10,911 nt of DNA from Spirochaetia bacterium (GCA_021736545.1 JAIPFS010000030.1:1-10911), one strand, 5' to 3'. Shown: positions 1 through 7,318, numbered from the stretch's first letter. Numbers and translations: made by a program. Notes: generated by a model not told the origin, from the sequence alone.

Positions 1-689
1 CCCTTCTGCTTGCGGCTAAGCATAACAAATCTCCCGAAGTTATTACCATGCTGACAGACTTAGGTGCTGATATAAAAGTGCGAAATAAAAAAGGTGAGAA
101 CCCGCTATTTCCTGCCTTTACTAATCCTAATTCATCAATTGTTGAAACGCTCATAGAGCTTGGTGCTGATGCTGATGCTCGAGATATCAACGGCAGGACT
201 GCACTGATGTTCGCTTCGGAAAATATTGATAATCCTCAGCTTCTCAAGGCATTAATATCCGCAGGTTCTCCTGTTCAAGCCAGGGATAAGCATGACTACT
301 CAGCCTTGATGTACGCTATTGAAAGCAATAGTAAAGAAATTGCCTCTCTGCTCATTGATGCTGGGGCAGATGTGAATGCTCTTGACTCGTCTCATGAATC
401 TTCTTTACATCGGGCAATAAAACTGAACAGGGAAGCTGATATTATTGATTTGCTGATTGATTACGGAGCAGATGTGAATTTAAGGGGTGCTCAGGATTTA
501 ACTCCCTTAATGTATGCTGCAAAATACAGCGATAATCCCAAACTGATTACCCTGCTTGTTGAAGCAGGTGCCCAGGGCAATGCCGTTGAAGCAAATGGGA
601 AAACTGCCTTTGACTATGCCCGAAAAAATGATGCGCTCATTTATACTAAGGAGTACTGGCTCTTGAATGATTTGCGCTACGGAAAATAA
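1..689 (+). CDS. Ankyrin-repeat protein, 3' part (5' end outside window)
   Basis: The reading frame is open to the left edge; the first complete codon is at position 3, giving 228 visible residues. The ATG at 48 is internal, because ankyrin-type sequence (LLLAAKHN...) precedes it. About six ankyrin repeats of roughly 33 residues follow one another, each with a TPL/TAL/SAL-type opening, an A-A/S helix and an LI..GAD(V/I) second helix. GADI, GADADARD, GSPVQARD, GADVNALD, GADVNLRG and GAQGNAVE mark the repeat ends. A degenerate last repeat (GKTAFDYARKN) caps the C-terminus. Ankyrin repeats bind proteins. The partner cannot be read from this part, and no catalytic domain is visible. Any signal peptide would lie upstream of the window. 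An intrinsic terminator follows 29 bases after the stop, so this is probably the last gene of its transcript. Confidence 0.9.
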   Translation, partial: LLLAAKHNKSPEVITMLTDLGADIKVRNKKGENPLFPAFTNPNSSIVETLIELGADADARDINGRTALMFASENIDNPQLLKALISAGSPVQARDKHDYSALMYAIESNSKEIASLLIDAGADVNALDSSHESSLHRAIKLNREADIIDLLIDYGADVNLRGAQDLTPLMYAAKYSDNPKLITLLVEAGAQGNAVEANGKTAFDYARKNDALIYTKEYWLLNDLRYGK

Positions 690-718
690 CGAATTCCATT
701 TTCTTTCTTATTCTTCTT

Positions 719-749
719 GAGCCGTCCCCGACTGGACGGCTCTTTTTTT
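719..749 (+). terminator. Intrinsic terminator of the ankyrin gene
   Basis: A perfect 9-bp stem (GAGCCGTCC at 719-727, GGACGGCTC at 734-742) with a 6-nt loop is followed by seven T (743-749). It lies between the convergent ankyrin and EIIC-like genes. The - strand side is followed by an A-rich stretch rather than a U tract, so it should work well only for + strand transcription. Confidence 0.92.
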
Positions 750-766
750 AATGAAAATTTACGAAC

Positions 767-1798
767 CTATTCTGCTGTGTGCAGGGCCATATCTCCCGGC
801 CGAATCCATCCTTTAGCACGCATAATTTCGCTGGTAAGCAATGCAATGATTGCGGGTAAAGCAAAATGCAGTATGACCACTTTCCAGAGGGAATCAATTC
901 CCATGACTTCGATAGAAGCAAACTGGCCAACCAATCCGCTGGTTCCCATTCCAGCTCCAATACGGTTATTTTCCATTTTTAACCAGACCGTTGAAACTGG
1001 TCCAAGTATTGCTGAAGCAGTAATTGCAGGAATCCAGATTCTCCAGTTTTTTATTATATTCGGAATCTGAATCATTGATGTACCGAGACCCTGACTGATA
1101 AGTCCGCCGAAACGGTTTTCTCTGAAGCTTGCACAGGCAAAACCAATCATCTGGGCAGCACAGCCCACCGTGGCGGCACCAGCTGCAAGTCCGTTGAGAC
1201 CAAGGGAAATGGCTATTGCGGCACTGCTTATGGGGAGTGTGAGAATCATTCCCATAAAAACAGCAATAAGTATACCCATTGGAAAAGGATAGAGGGTTGT
1301 CAGATAGTTGATGAAAGCTCCGATAGCAGCCATCATAGCTGCTACCGCAGGGGCCAGGAGGATTCCGGTTATGCCTCCAATGATTATGGTACCGGCAGGA
1401 ACAAGGATGATATCAATTTTGGTTTTTCCTTGAATAAGTTTTGAGAACTCGGTCCCAATGAGAGCAGCTAAAAGTGCTCCGACAGGCTCTCCGATAGCTA
1501 ATGCAGCGGAAGCGCCGCCGTCAGCCATCACCATAGTCCCTGCTCCCAGTGCACCGGTAATTACGGAAGCAAATACACCTAAAGGTGAAGCATGCACAGA
1601 ATAGGCAACGCCTGCTCCGATGGCAGGACCCATCATATATTGTGCAAACTGCCCGAAATCCGCTAACAGATCCCAATTTGTATAAATTCCGACTTGCTTG
1701 AGTATGAGTCCGATTATCAGGGAACTGAAAAGCCCCTGCGCCATGCCATTCAGGACTCGTATGCTATAGTCTTTAAATGCCGCTCCGCGTCCGCCCAT
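767..1798 (-). CDS. PTS EIIC-like membrane protein (PTS_EIIC_2 type), orphan
   Basis: This 343-residue protein is almost wholly hydrophobic, with roughly eight to nine membrane segments rich in Gly, Ala and Ile, so it sits in the cytoplasmic membrane. The sequence resembles the PTS_EIIC_2 family (PF13303), annotated as PTS sugar transporter subunit IIC. The N-terminal KDYSIRVLNGMAQGLFSSLI, a GEPVGAL motif (103-109) and GAGMGTSGLVGQ near residue 281 are the features recognised. No EIIA, EIIB or HPr domain is fused or adjacent, so sugar phosphorylation cannot be claimed, and members of this family are often orphans of unknown substrate. The start is supported by AGGAGA at 1807-1812, 8 nt before the ATG. 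It lies 157 nt downstream of lysA on the same strand. I saw no clear promoter in that gap, so read-through from lysA is possible. Whether it has a role in lysine metabolism is unknown. Confidence 0.82.
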   Translation of the reverse strand: MGGRGAAFKDYSIRVLNGMAQGLFSSLIIGLILKQVGIYTNWDLLADFGQFAQYMMGPAIGAGVAYSVHASPLGVFASVITGALGAGTMVMADGGASAALAIGEPVGALLAALIGTEFSKLIQGKTKIDIILVPAGTIIIGGITGILLAPAVAAMMAAIGAFINYLTTLYPFPMGILIAVFMGMILTLPISSAAIAISLGLNGLAAGAATVGCAAQMIGFACASFRENRFGGLISQGLGTSMIQIPNIIKNWRIWIPAITASAILGPVSTVWLKMENNRIGAGMGTSGLVGQFASIEVMGIDSLWKVVILHFALPAIIALLTSEIMRAKGWIRPGDMALHTAE

Positions 1799-1955
1799 GC
1801 CCTTTTTCTCCTGTACGTTTACTGCAATTCCTGTCTTTAAATTTCATTTTCAGTCTTAGAACTTTTTTTCCCGTTTTTACTGTTTTCAACTGATTCACAT
1901 TCCAGCTTAATCACAATTCATTTTCAGGGCTCAAGCACCCTGTAGAGAAAAAACA

Positions 1956-3218
1956 CTATAGTTTGTATTCAGCTTCAGGAAACCTGAGGGTAGCAAAATA
2001 ATCATCCATAGTTTCTGCCCTTCGGATGAGTTGAATAGAGCCGTCAGTCTTCAAGAGCAGTTCAGCTGATCTCAGTTTTCCGTTATAGTTGAATCCCATA
2101 GAATAGCCATGGGCTCCGGCGTCATAAATAGCTAACAGATCACCCTCTGCAACTTCAGGAAGTTTTCTATCTATGGCGAATTTGTCATTGTTTTCGCAGA
2201 GCGATCCGGTGACATCGTAGGTATGATCCAGAGGAGCCTCCTCCTTTCCTAATACGCTTATATGGTGATAAGCTCCATAAAGGGCGGGACGCATCAGGTT
2301 TGCCATTGATGAATCCAAACCAACGTAATCTTTATACTTTTTTGCCACGTGTCTGACCCTGCTGACTAAGTAACCGTAGGGCCCGGTTATCATACGACCG
2401 CATTCAAATACAATTTTCAAGGGATCCAGACCTGCGGGAACAATGAGTTCATCGTAAATTTCCTTCATTCCCTTGGATACGGCATAGAGATCTACTGGTT
2501 CATCTTCCAGTTTATAGGGGATGCCGATGCCGCCGCCCATATTGATAAAATCCAAGGTAATATCCAGTTCATTTTTGAGGCGAACTGCCAATTCAAAAAG
2601 CATCCTTGCAGTTTCTACAAAATACGTTCCATCAAGCTCATTGGAGGCCACCATGGTATGCAGGCCGAAGCGTTTCACCCCTTTCTCCTTCATTATTCTG
2701 TAGCCTTCCATGATTTGCTCAGATGTAAGCCCATATTTTGCTTCTGTAGGTTCGCCGATGATAACATTACCCGTTCTAGCTTTACCGGGATTATATCTAA
2801 AACAGATCAGTTCAGGGATACCGGAACTCTGCTCAAGAGTTTTGATATGGCCGATATCATCGAGGTTGATAATTGCCCCCAAGTTTTCAGCCTTGATGAA
2901 CTCCTCCTCCGGGGTATCGTTTGAGGTGAACATAATCTCTTCACCCGACAGACCAATGGCATCAGAAAGTACCAGTTCCGGTTCAGAACTGCAGTCAGCA
3001 CCAAAGCCCTCTTCCTTGAGGATGTTCATGATAACAGGATTGGGACAGGCTTTCACAGCAAAGTAGTTCTTGAATTCATGAATCCAGGAGAAAGCATCAT
3101 TCATGGTCCTGGCTTTATCCCTAATTGCCGCTTCATCATAGATATGAAACGGAGTTCTGTAAGATTCCGCAATTTGCTCTATTTTTTCCTTTGTAAAGGG
3201 AAGACTCTTTTTACTCAT
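1956..3218 (-). CDS. lysA: Diaminopimelate decarboxylase family protein (LysA)
   Basis: This is a PLP-dependent decarboxylase of fold type III (alanine-racemase-like barrel plus C-terminal beta domain), 420 residues, the usual length. It decarboxylates meso-diaminopimelate to L-lysine in the cytoplasm. Visible features are the PLP lysine K56 in YFAVKAC, H187 in GLHTM, the glycine-rich phosphate loop GGGIG (228-232), ECGR (282-285) where most LysA proteins have EPGR, C341-E342 in GSLCEN supplied by the partner subunit, and Y372 in AHGYSMGFNYNG. The E-C-G-R and S-L-C-E-N variants place it in a divergent LysA branch; related decarboxylases of ornithine, arginine or carboxynorspermidine use the same fold. 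The position directly behind dapL, 41 nt apart and presumably on one transcript, argues for diaminopimelate. The ATG follows a weak A-rich ribosome site (AAAGG). Confidence 0.9.
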   Translation of the reverse strand: MSKKSLPFTKEKIEQIAESYRTPFHIYDEAAIRDKARTMNDAFSWIHEFKNYFAVKACPNPVIMNILKEEGFGADCSSEPELVLSDAIGLSGEEIMFTSNDTPEEEFIKAENLGAIINLDDIGHIKTLEQSSGIPELICFRYNPGKARTGNVIIGEPTEAKYGLTSEQIMEGYRIMKEKGVKRFGLHTMVASNELDGTYFVETARMLFELAVRLKNELDITLDFINMGGGIGIPYKLEDEPVDLYAVSKGMKEIYDELIVPAGLDPLKIVFECGRMITGPYGYLVSRVRHVAKKYKDYVGLDSSMANLMRPALYGAYHHISVLGKEEAPLDHTYDVTGSLCENNDKFAIDRKLPEVAEGDLLAIYDAGAHGYSMGFNYNGKLRSAELLLKTDGSIQLIRRAETMDDYFATLRFPEAEYKL

Positions 3219-3259
3219 TTTTTTAACCTTTTTTTCAGTATTTATACTATCTTCTTGTA

Positions 3260-4489
3260 TTACAGATTCAATTGTTTTTTAATACTTTCAACCGCGGCTT
3301 GAACATCTTCACGGTGCCCGAAGGCGCTGAGCCTGAAGAAGCCTTCTCCGGCGGGTCCGAAACCGACCCCTGGTGTACCGATAACCCATGCTTCGTGGAG
3401 GAGTTTATCAAAAAATTCCCATGAAGTAAGTCCTCCAGGCGCTTTCAGCCAAAGATACGGAGCATTATCGCCTCCATATACTTTAAGACCAATACTCTGC
3501 AGTCCTTCACGGATAATCCGGGCATTCTCCATGTAATACTCGATCAGCTGCCTGCTCTCTTTTAATCCCTCTTCAGAGAGAACTGCCATTCCGCCTCGCT
3601 GCACAATGTTTGAGGCGCCGTTAAAGAATGTTGTCTGCCGGCGGAACCACATGGTGTTGATTTCTCCGGGTTTACTATCCTCAACTACAAGGTCCTTGGG
3701 AACAATCGACCAGCCGAGCCGTACTCCGGTAAAGCCGGCAAATTTTGAAAAACTATTGATTTCAATTGCACATTCCTTCGCGCCGTCAATTTCGTATATT
3801 GATTTGGGAAGACTCAAATCTGCAATATATTCTGAGTAGGAAGCATCAAAAATAATAACGGCTTTGTGTTCCCGCGCATAATCCACAAAGCGTTTCAACT
3901 GTTCTTTGGTCGCCACAGCGCCAGTCGGGTTGTTGGGACTGCAGAGATAAATCATATCCACATGCTGTTCCGGCGGGTTTGGAATAAAGCCGTTCTCTTC
4001 ACTGCAGGGCATGTATACAAAGCCTTCATACTCTCCAATATCCTTGTTAAAAAATCCGGAACGCCCGGCGATAACATTGGTATCTACATAGACAGGATAA
4101 GCTGGATCTTGAAATGCCACTACGTTTTCATCACTGAAGATTGACTGAATATTTCCGGAATCCGGTTTAGCTCCGTCGCTGACAAAAAATTCATCCATAT
4201 CCAGGGAAACACCGCGTTCAGCGTAAAATTCTGTCAATTTTTCACGCAGGATTTTTTCACCCTGCTCATCTCCATATCCTGTATATGTTTCTGGAGATCC
4301 TAGGCGTTCCACGCCTTCTTTAAGTCCCTCCAGAACAGCGGGGGTCAAGGGTTCAGTGGTATTTCCAATCCCCAGCTTTCTGATTTCAGCTTCCGGGTGC
4401 TCTTGCTGAAATGCCCGGGTTCTCCTGCCAATTTCAGGAAAAAGGTAGCCTGCTGAAAGTTTTCGATAATTTGCATTAATTCTTGCCAT
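3260..4489 (-). CDS. dapL: LL-diaminopimelate aminotransferase (DapL)
   Basis: DapL converts tetrahydrodipicolinate plus glutamate directly to LL-diaminopimelate, bypassing the succinylated or acetylated DapD-DapC-DapE steps. It is a fold-type-I PLP aminotransferase of 409 residues, matching the family length. Diagnostic segments are the N-terminal NANYRKLSAGYLFPEIGRR, YTGYGDEQG (69-77), FVSDGAK (102-108), DPAYPVYVDTNV (128-139), SPNNPTG (184-190), D215 in IIFDASYSEY, the PLP lysine K249 in NSFSKFAGFTG, and R386 for the substrate carboxylate. The ATG has a GGAGT ribosome site (4498-4502) at 8-nt spacing. It is the first gene of a dapL-lysA unit with its own promoter at 4691-4719 and a long leader. 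The DapL pathway is known from plants, cyanobacteria, chlamydiae, spirochaetes and several anaerobe groups. Confidence 0.97.
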   Translation of the reverse strand: MARINANYRKLSAGYLFPEIGRRTRAFQQEHPEAEIRKLGIGNTTEPLTPAVLEGLKEGVERLGSPETYTGYGDEQGEKILREKLTEFYAERGVSLDMDEFFVSDGAKPDSGNIQSIFSDENVVAFQDPAYPVYVDTNVIAGRSGFFNKDIGEYEGFVYMPCSEENGFIPNPPEQHVDMIYLCSPNNPTGAVATKEQLKRFVDYAREHKAVIIFDASYSEYIADLSLPKSIYEIDGAKECAIEINSFSKFAGFTGVRLGWSIVPKDLVVEDSKPGEINTMWFRRQTTFFNGASNIVQRGGMAVLSEEGLKESRQLIEYYMENARIIREGLQSIGLKVYGGDNAPYLWLKAPGGLTSWEFFDKLLHEAWVIGTPGVGFGPAGEGFFRLSAFGHREDVQAAVESIKKQLNL

Positions 4490-4684
4490 ACTCTATTACT
4501 CCGTTTTACGTTTATCTAATTCTATCTTTTCTATTTAATTCTATCTTTTCTATCTTTTCTATTTTCCTGCCATTCTACTGTGAAATAAGTAATAATTTTA
4601 CATCAGCGCGAGGTACCCCACTTACTAGTGTACACAGCTTACTGATACAGCAATTTTTATCCAGTCTGCATAAACTGTAATTTT
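4490..4684 (-). other. Long dapL leader (predicted 5' untranslated region)
   Basis: If the promoter at 4691-4719 is used, the dapL transcript has about 195 nt before its start codon. No gene is visible on either strand; the + strand frame through 4483-4680 is low-complexity and has no ribosome site. The part next to dapL is a purine-rich tandem repeat (4517-4562), and a palindrome GTGTACAC sits at 4628-4635. I recognise no lysine riboswitch or T-box core. Together with the hairpin at 4750-4774 this accounts for the 344-nt gap between dapL and dapA. Confidence 0.45.
4517..4562. repeat. Tandem repeat in the dapL leader, 19-nt period
   Basis: An 18-nt unit (TAATTCTATCTTTTCTAT, 4517-4534) is repeated exactly at 4536-4553, followed by a 9-nt partial copy (CTTTTCTAT, 4554-4562). 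In the dapL mRNA it reads as an A/G-rich tract with repeated AAAAGATAGA units, which should be single-stranded. It ends 28 nt before the dapL start codon. Confidence 0.85.
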
Positions 4685-4690
4685 CAGCCA

Positions 4691-4719
4691 ATTGTATGGG
4701 AGTGAAGATTTTTTTTCAA
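4691..4719 (-). promoter_or_regulatory. Predicted sigma-70 promoter of dapL-lysA
   Basis: On the - strand, TTGAAA (4719-4714) and TACAAT (4696-4691) are separated by exactly 17 nt; each box matches the consensus at 5 of 6 positions. It lies between the hairpin behind dapA and the dapL leader, as expected for a separately transcribed dapL-lysA unit. The predicted start site is near 4684. Confidence 0.65.
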
Positions 4720-4749
4720 CACCCCGTTATAGAATCCTGAAGTAAAGAG

Positions 4750-4774
4750 AACGGACCCGAAATTCGGATCCGTT
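4750..4774 (-). terminator. Hairpin behind dapA, probable weak terminator
   Basis: On the - strand an 11-bp stem (AACGGATCCGA and TCGGGTCCGTT, one G-U pair) closes a 3-nt loop. It is followed by CTCTTTACTTC, a pyrimidine-rich but imperfect U tract. The + strand version has a C-A mismatch at the same pair, so the structure favours the - strand. It lies 59 nt past the dapA stop and just upstream of the dapL promoter. Confidence 0.6.
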
Positions 4775-4833
4775 ACAATTTCTGATACGATATCTTCTGG
4801 AGTATTCTTCTCTGTACGATTTCTTCAGAATAT

Positions 4834-5736
4834 CTATTTTTCCCGTTTTTTAATGTCTAAACCATCCAGGGATGCAATAACAGCTTCTCTATGCTCTTCT
4901 GTTGAGAGAGAACACATGGGCAGCCTGAATTTTTCCTGACACCATCCGCTGTAAGCCATAGCTGTCTTTATGGGAATCGGATTGGTTTCAATAAAACAAG
5001 CTTTAAATAGAGGAGTCAGCTTAGCCTCCATCTCTTTAGCTGTCTTGAGATCACCATCCAAAGCAGCATGAACCATAGTTCTCATATGTTCCGGTACTAG
5101 ATTCGCCGCTACAGAAATAACTCCATCACCTCCGGCTTCAATGAGTTTTACTGTCATATTATCATCACCGGAGAGAACTAGAAATTGATCGTTCCGTCCT
5201 GCAATAACTGACTTCATCTGGTTCAGATCTCCAGAAGCTTCTTTAACGGCAATAATGTTTCTACAGTCATTCATCAACCTGATCGCAGTTTCAGTTTCCA
5301 TATTAACTGCTGTACGCCCTTTAATATTATAAAGAATACAGGGAATGGAAACTGCATCGGCAATTGCCTTAAAATGGTGATAAAGACCTTTCTGCGTCGG
5401 CTTATTGTAGTAAGGATTAACCAGAAGAACTGCATCTGCTCCAGATGCTTCTGCATGCTGAGAAAGTCTCACTGCTTCGCTGGTTGAATTACTTCCGGTT
5501 CCGGCAATCACAGGAACCCTCCCCTCGGCAAACTTCACAGTTAACTCAATAACGTGATCATGCTCCTGATGCGAAAGCGTGGGGCTCTCCCCGGTTGTCC
5601 CGCAGGGCACTAAACCGTCTACCCCTGCTTCAATCTGATGTTCAATAATCTGCTGAAGCGCCCAGACGTCCACATCGCCATTCTCTGTAAATGGGGTAAT
5701 TAATGCTGTATGTAATCCTCTGAATCTTTTTTCCAT
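4834..5736 (-). CDS. dapA: 4-hydroxy-tetrahydrodipicolinate synthase (DapA)
   Basis: DapA condenses L-aspartate semialdehyde with pyruvate, the committed step of diaminopimelate and lysine synthesis. The protein is a 300-residue TIM barrel of the DHDPS/NAL class I aldolase family, close to the usual 290-300. Landmarks are the CGTTGE loop (45-50, T47 and T48), NPYYNKPTQKG (107-117, with the Tyr of the catalytic triad), the catalytic Y136 and R141 in YNIKGRT, and the Schiff-base lysine K165 in AVKEASGD. The usual YNVPGRT carries K at the proline position here. The start codon lies 4 nt after the dapB stop, and its ribosome site (AAGGAG) overlaps the end of dapB, so the two are translationally coupled. 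Lysine feedback inhibition cannot be judged from sequence alone. Confidence 0.96.
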   Translation of the reverse strand: MEKRFRGLHTALITPFTENGDVDVWALQQIIEHQIEAGVDGLVPCGTTGESPTLSHQEHDHVIELTVKFAEGRVPVIAGTGSNSTSEAVRLSQHAEASGADAVLLVNPYYNKPTQKGLYHHFKAIADAVSIPCILYNIKGRTAVNMETETAIRLMNDCRNIIAVKEASGDLNQMKSVIAGRNDQFLVLSGDDNMTVKLIEAGGDGVISVAANLVPEHMRTMVHAALDGDLKTAKEMEAKLTPLFKACFIETNPIPIKTAMAYSGWCQEKFRLPMCSLSTEEHREAVIASLDGLDIKKREK

Positions 5737-5740
5737 CGTA

Positions 5741-6502
5741 TTAACTCCTTCCTTCTATAATTGTTTCCATCATGTCATCTATACCGTAAAATCCTTCTTT
5801 TCCAGCAATCCACTCTGCTGCAAGAACGGCTCCTTCGGCAAATCCATTTCTATTTCTTGCCGTATGCGTCAGCTCAATACTATCCACATCGCTGTCAAAT
5901 ACTACTTGATGGGTTCCCGGGACTTGCCCGCCCCTTGTAGATGATACATGAAGCTCCGATTGTTCTATGGGTCGGTAAAGGGCATCTGTAACCAGAGTAT
6001 CTTTTCGATCCAGCTCTTTAAGCAGTATATTGCCCAGCATATTTGCAGTACCTGATGGGCTGTCCGCCTTGAATTTATGATGTGTTTCGTGAACCATAGC
6101 ATCATATGCATCGAAATTATTCATGATATTTCCGGCTTTTCGTACCATGTGGAAAAAGATATTAACTCCCAATGAGAAATTTCCTGACCAGATCATTCCC
6201 ATGGAGCTCTCCTCCACAATTTTTTTCACTTCATCCATAGTTTCATACCATCCGGTTGTTCCCATGACAACATTAACTCCAAGATCACAGAATCGAACAA
6301 TATGATCCACTGCAACGTCGGGCACAGAAAAATCAATGACCGCATCTACGGAATCCTTAATATTCTCTTCTATACTTTTTGCAGTAACTACCTCATCCTC
6401 TAATACAGGATCAATTATAACGGGAACCTCATGTCCCCGCTCCAGGGCTTTACTCCGTATAAGGTGCCCCATTCTGCCGTAACCGCAAATACCTATTCTC
6501 AT
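5741..6502 (-). CDS. dapB: 4-hydroxy-tetrahydrodipicolinate reductase (DapB)
   Basis: DapB reduces hydroxy-tetrahydrodipicolinate to tetrahydrodipicolinate with NAD(P)H. The 253-residue protein has an N-terminal Rossmann domain with GYGRMG (7-12), an acidic D31 at the end of the second strand (compatible with NADH use), DFS (57-59) and GTTG (81-84). The C-terminal substrate domain has HETHHKFKADSPSGTA, where H141, H142 and K145 match the catalytic E. coli H159/H160/K163 and SGT binds the substrate carboxylate. A short C-terminal segment, GFAEGAVLAAEW, is typical. The ATG has GGAG (6510-6513) at 7-nt spacing. It is the first gene of the dapBA unit, driven by the predicted promoter at 6544-6552. 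Confidence 0.95.
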   Translation of the reverse strand: MRIGICGYGRMGHLIRSKALERGHEVPVIIDPVLEDEVVTAKSIEENIKDSVDAVIDFSVPDVAVDHIVRFCDLGVNVVMGTTGWYETMDEVKKIVEESSMGMIWSGNFSLGVNIFFHMVRKAGNIMNNFDAYDAMVHETHHKFKADSPSGTANMLGNILLKELDRKDTLVTDALYRPIEQSELHVSSTRGGQVPGTHQVVFDSDVDSIELTHTARNRNGFAEGAVLAAEWIAGKEGFYGIDDMMETIIEGRS

Positions 6503-6543
6503 ACTCTTTCTCCATTCTTTTTATTAAACAACAATTTAGCATA

Positions 6544-6552
6544 ATTATAACA
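6544..6552 (-). promoter_or_regulatory. Extended -10 promoter of dapBA
   Basis: The - strand reads TGTTATAAT, a TGn motif fused to a perfect TATAAT box, 42 nt upstream of the dapB start. No good TTGACA-like -35 box sits at 16-18 nt, which is usual for extended -10 promoters. The predicted start site near 6537 gives a leader of about 35 nt. Near-identical 12-nt repeats overlap and abut this promoter (6547-6577). Confidence 0.6.
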
Positions 6553-6577
6553 TTTTGTCTATATAATAACATTATGT
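6547..6577. repeat. Direct repeat at the dapB promoter, possible operator
   Basis: ATAACATTTTGT (6547-6558) and ATAACATTATGT (6566-6577) differ at one position and are offset by 19 nt. The second copy contains the palindrome AACATTATGTT (6568-6578). One copy covers the -10 element and the other lies about where a -35 box would be. The region is very AT-rich, so chance is a real alternative. Confidence 0.35.
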
Positions 6578-6746
6578 TTTCATAATAACTAGTTTCTGGG
6601 GAATCATCATGATGACAAAGTTAACGATTTTTTTACCTTTCTCAGTTCTGTGATCAGTCCACATCATCTAAGACAGCATATGATGAAGAATGAACTGCAG
6701 AAAAAAAGAGGAGATGATACAAGATAAGATGAAAAACGAGTCCTTA

Positions 6747-7292
6747 TCAGGGGATCTGCAAACGCAGATCAATTTCCGGGACCTCGTTGTGCAGTCCAAG
6801 AAGTTCTTGTGCAAGAATATTTTCAGGCAGCATTCTCATGCTTATATTTTCTGGTTTGAGCTGCTGGATAGTAATACTCGTTAAATTATCAGGATTTCCT
6901 TTGAAGACAACTCTTCTATGCACAAAACTGTCCTTCTCAATGTAGACTGTATCCCACCCGCGGGTTGTTAAAGTACCAAACCCATACGGCTCAAATTCAT
7001 TTCCCTCGGCATCAAAAGCATGTACGGTGGTTTTAAGGAAGTAGATGGTTCCGTAGGCATGGTTCTCAAGCCTGAATTCTATATCAAAGAGTTCTTCATT
7101 ATCCCAGAAATTAATTTTTTCCTTGATATCAGTTAAAACAACATCAATTTTACCGTCATTACCAATGAATTCATACCTGCCGTCTTCGTAGAGCACAAGC
7201 TGAATACCCTTTGGTGTCAAGACCTGACTTTCTGCAGCTGCAGAAGATACAATCATCAATCCAATAATTATGCCGAATACTAATTTCTTCAT
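6747..7292 (-). CDS. Small secreted protein of unknown function
   Basis: This 181-residue protein has a clear signal peptide: MKK, a hydrophobic core (residues 4-15) and an A-x-A site, so cleavage after A20 is likely. The mature part opens with TPKGIQLVLYEDGRYEFIG, a short beta-type segment seen in several small exported proteins that start from a (T)PDGxxVxLxxDGxYxY-like pattern; I cannot name a family with confidence. The rest alternates beta strands (YGTIYFLKTTVHAFDAEGNE, DTVYIEKDSF, RRVVFKG) and suggests an immunoglobulin-like or FxLD-type sandwich. No cysteines, catalytic motif or C-terminal anchor is seen, so it is predicted to be periplasmic. The ribosome site is weak (AGG 6 nt before the ATG). 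It lies 26 nt downstream of the ABC-ATPase remnant and 244 nt upstream of dapB. A 7-bp inverted repeat (GATCTGC, 6753-6770) covers its last codons without a U tract. Confidence 0.75.
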   Translation of the reverse strand: MKKLVFGIIIGLMIVSSAAAESQVLTPKGIQLVLYEDGRYEFIGNDGKIDVVLTDIKEKINFWDNEELFDIEFRLENHAYGTIYFLKTTVHAFDAEGNEFEPYGFGTLTTRGWDTVYIEKDSFVHRRVVFKGNPDNLTSITIQQLKPENISMRMLPENILAQELLGLHNEVPEIDLRLQIP

Positions 7293-7318
7293 AAAATGCC
7301 TGTATACCCCAAAAAATG

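Noticed and set aside
717..1070. 117-codon + strand frame over the 3' end of the EIIC-like gene
   Set aside because: It is antisense to a clear membrane-protein gene and begins inside the terminator hairpin.
1925..1942. CAGGG/CCCTG hairpin just after lysA
   Set aside because: The stem is only 5-6 bp, with no U tract on the - strand, so it is not a credible terminator.
4490..4749. Lysine riboswitch or T-box in the dapL leader
   Set aside because: No recognisable conserved core or anti-terminator pair could be found by eye.
6604..6615. 12-bp palindrome TCATCATGATGA upstream of dapB
   Set aside because: It is upstream of the predicted promoter, simple in sequence and with no second copy nearby; too weak to call an operator.
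6753..6770. GATCTGC-AAAC-GCAGATC hairpin as terminator of the secreted-protein gene
   Set aside because: It lies within the last codons, and the nearest T run on the - strand is about 15 nt further on.
6690..6884. 64-codon + strand frame with an AGGAG-like sequence before an ATG at 6714
   Set aside because: Most of it is antisense to the secreted-protein gene, whose signal peptide and composition are convincing; the protein has no recognisable features.
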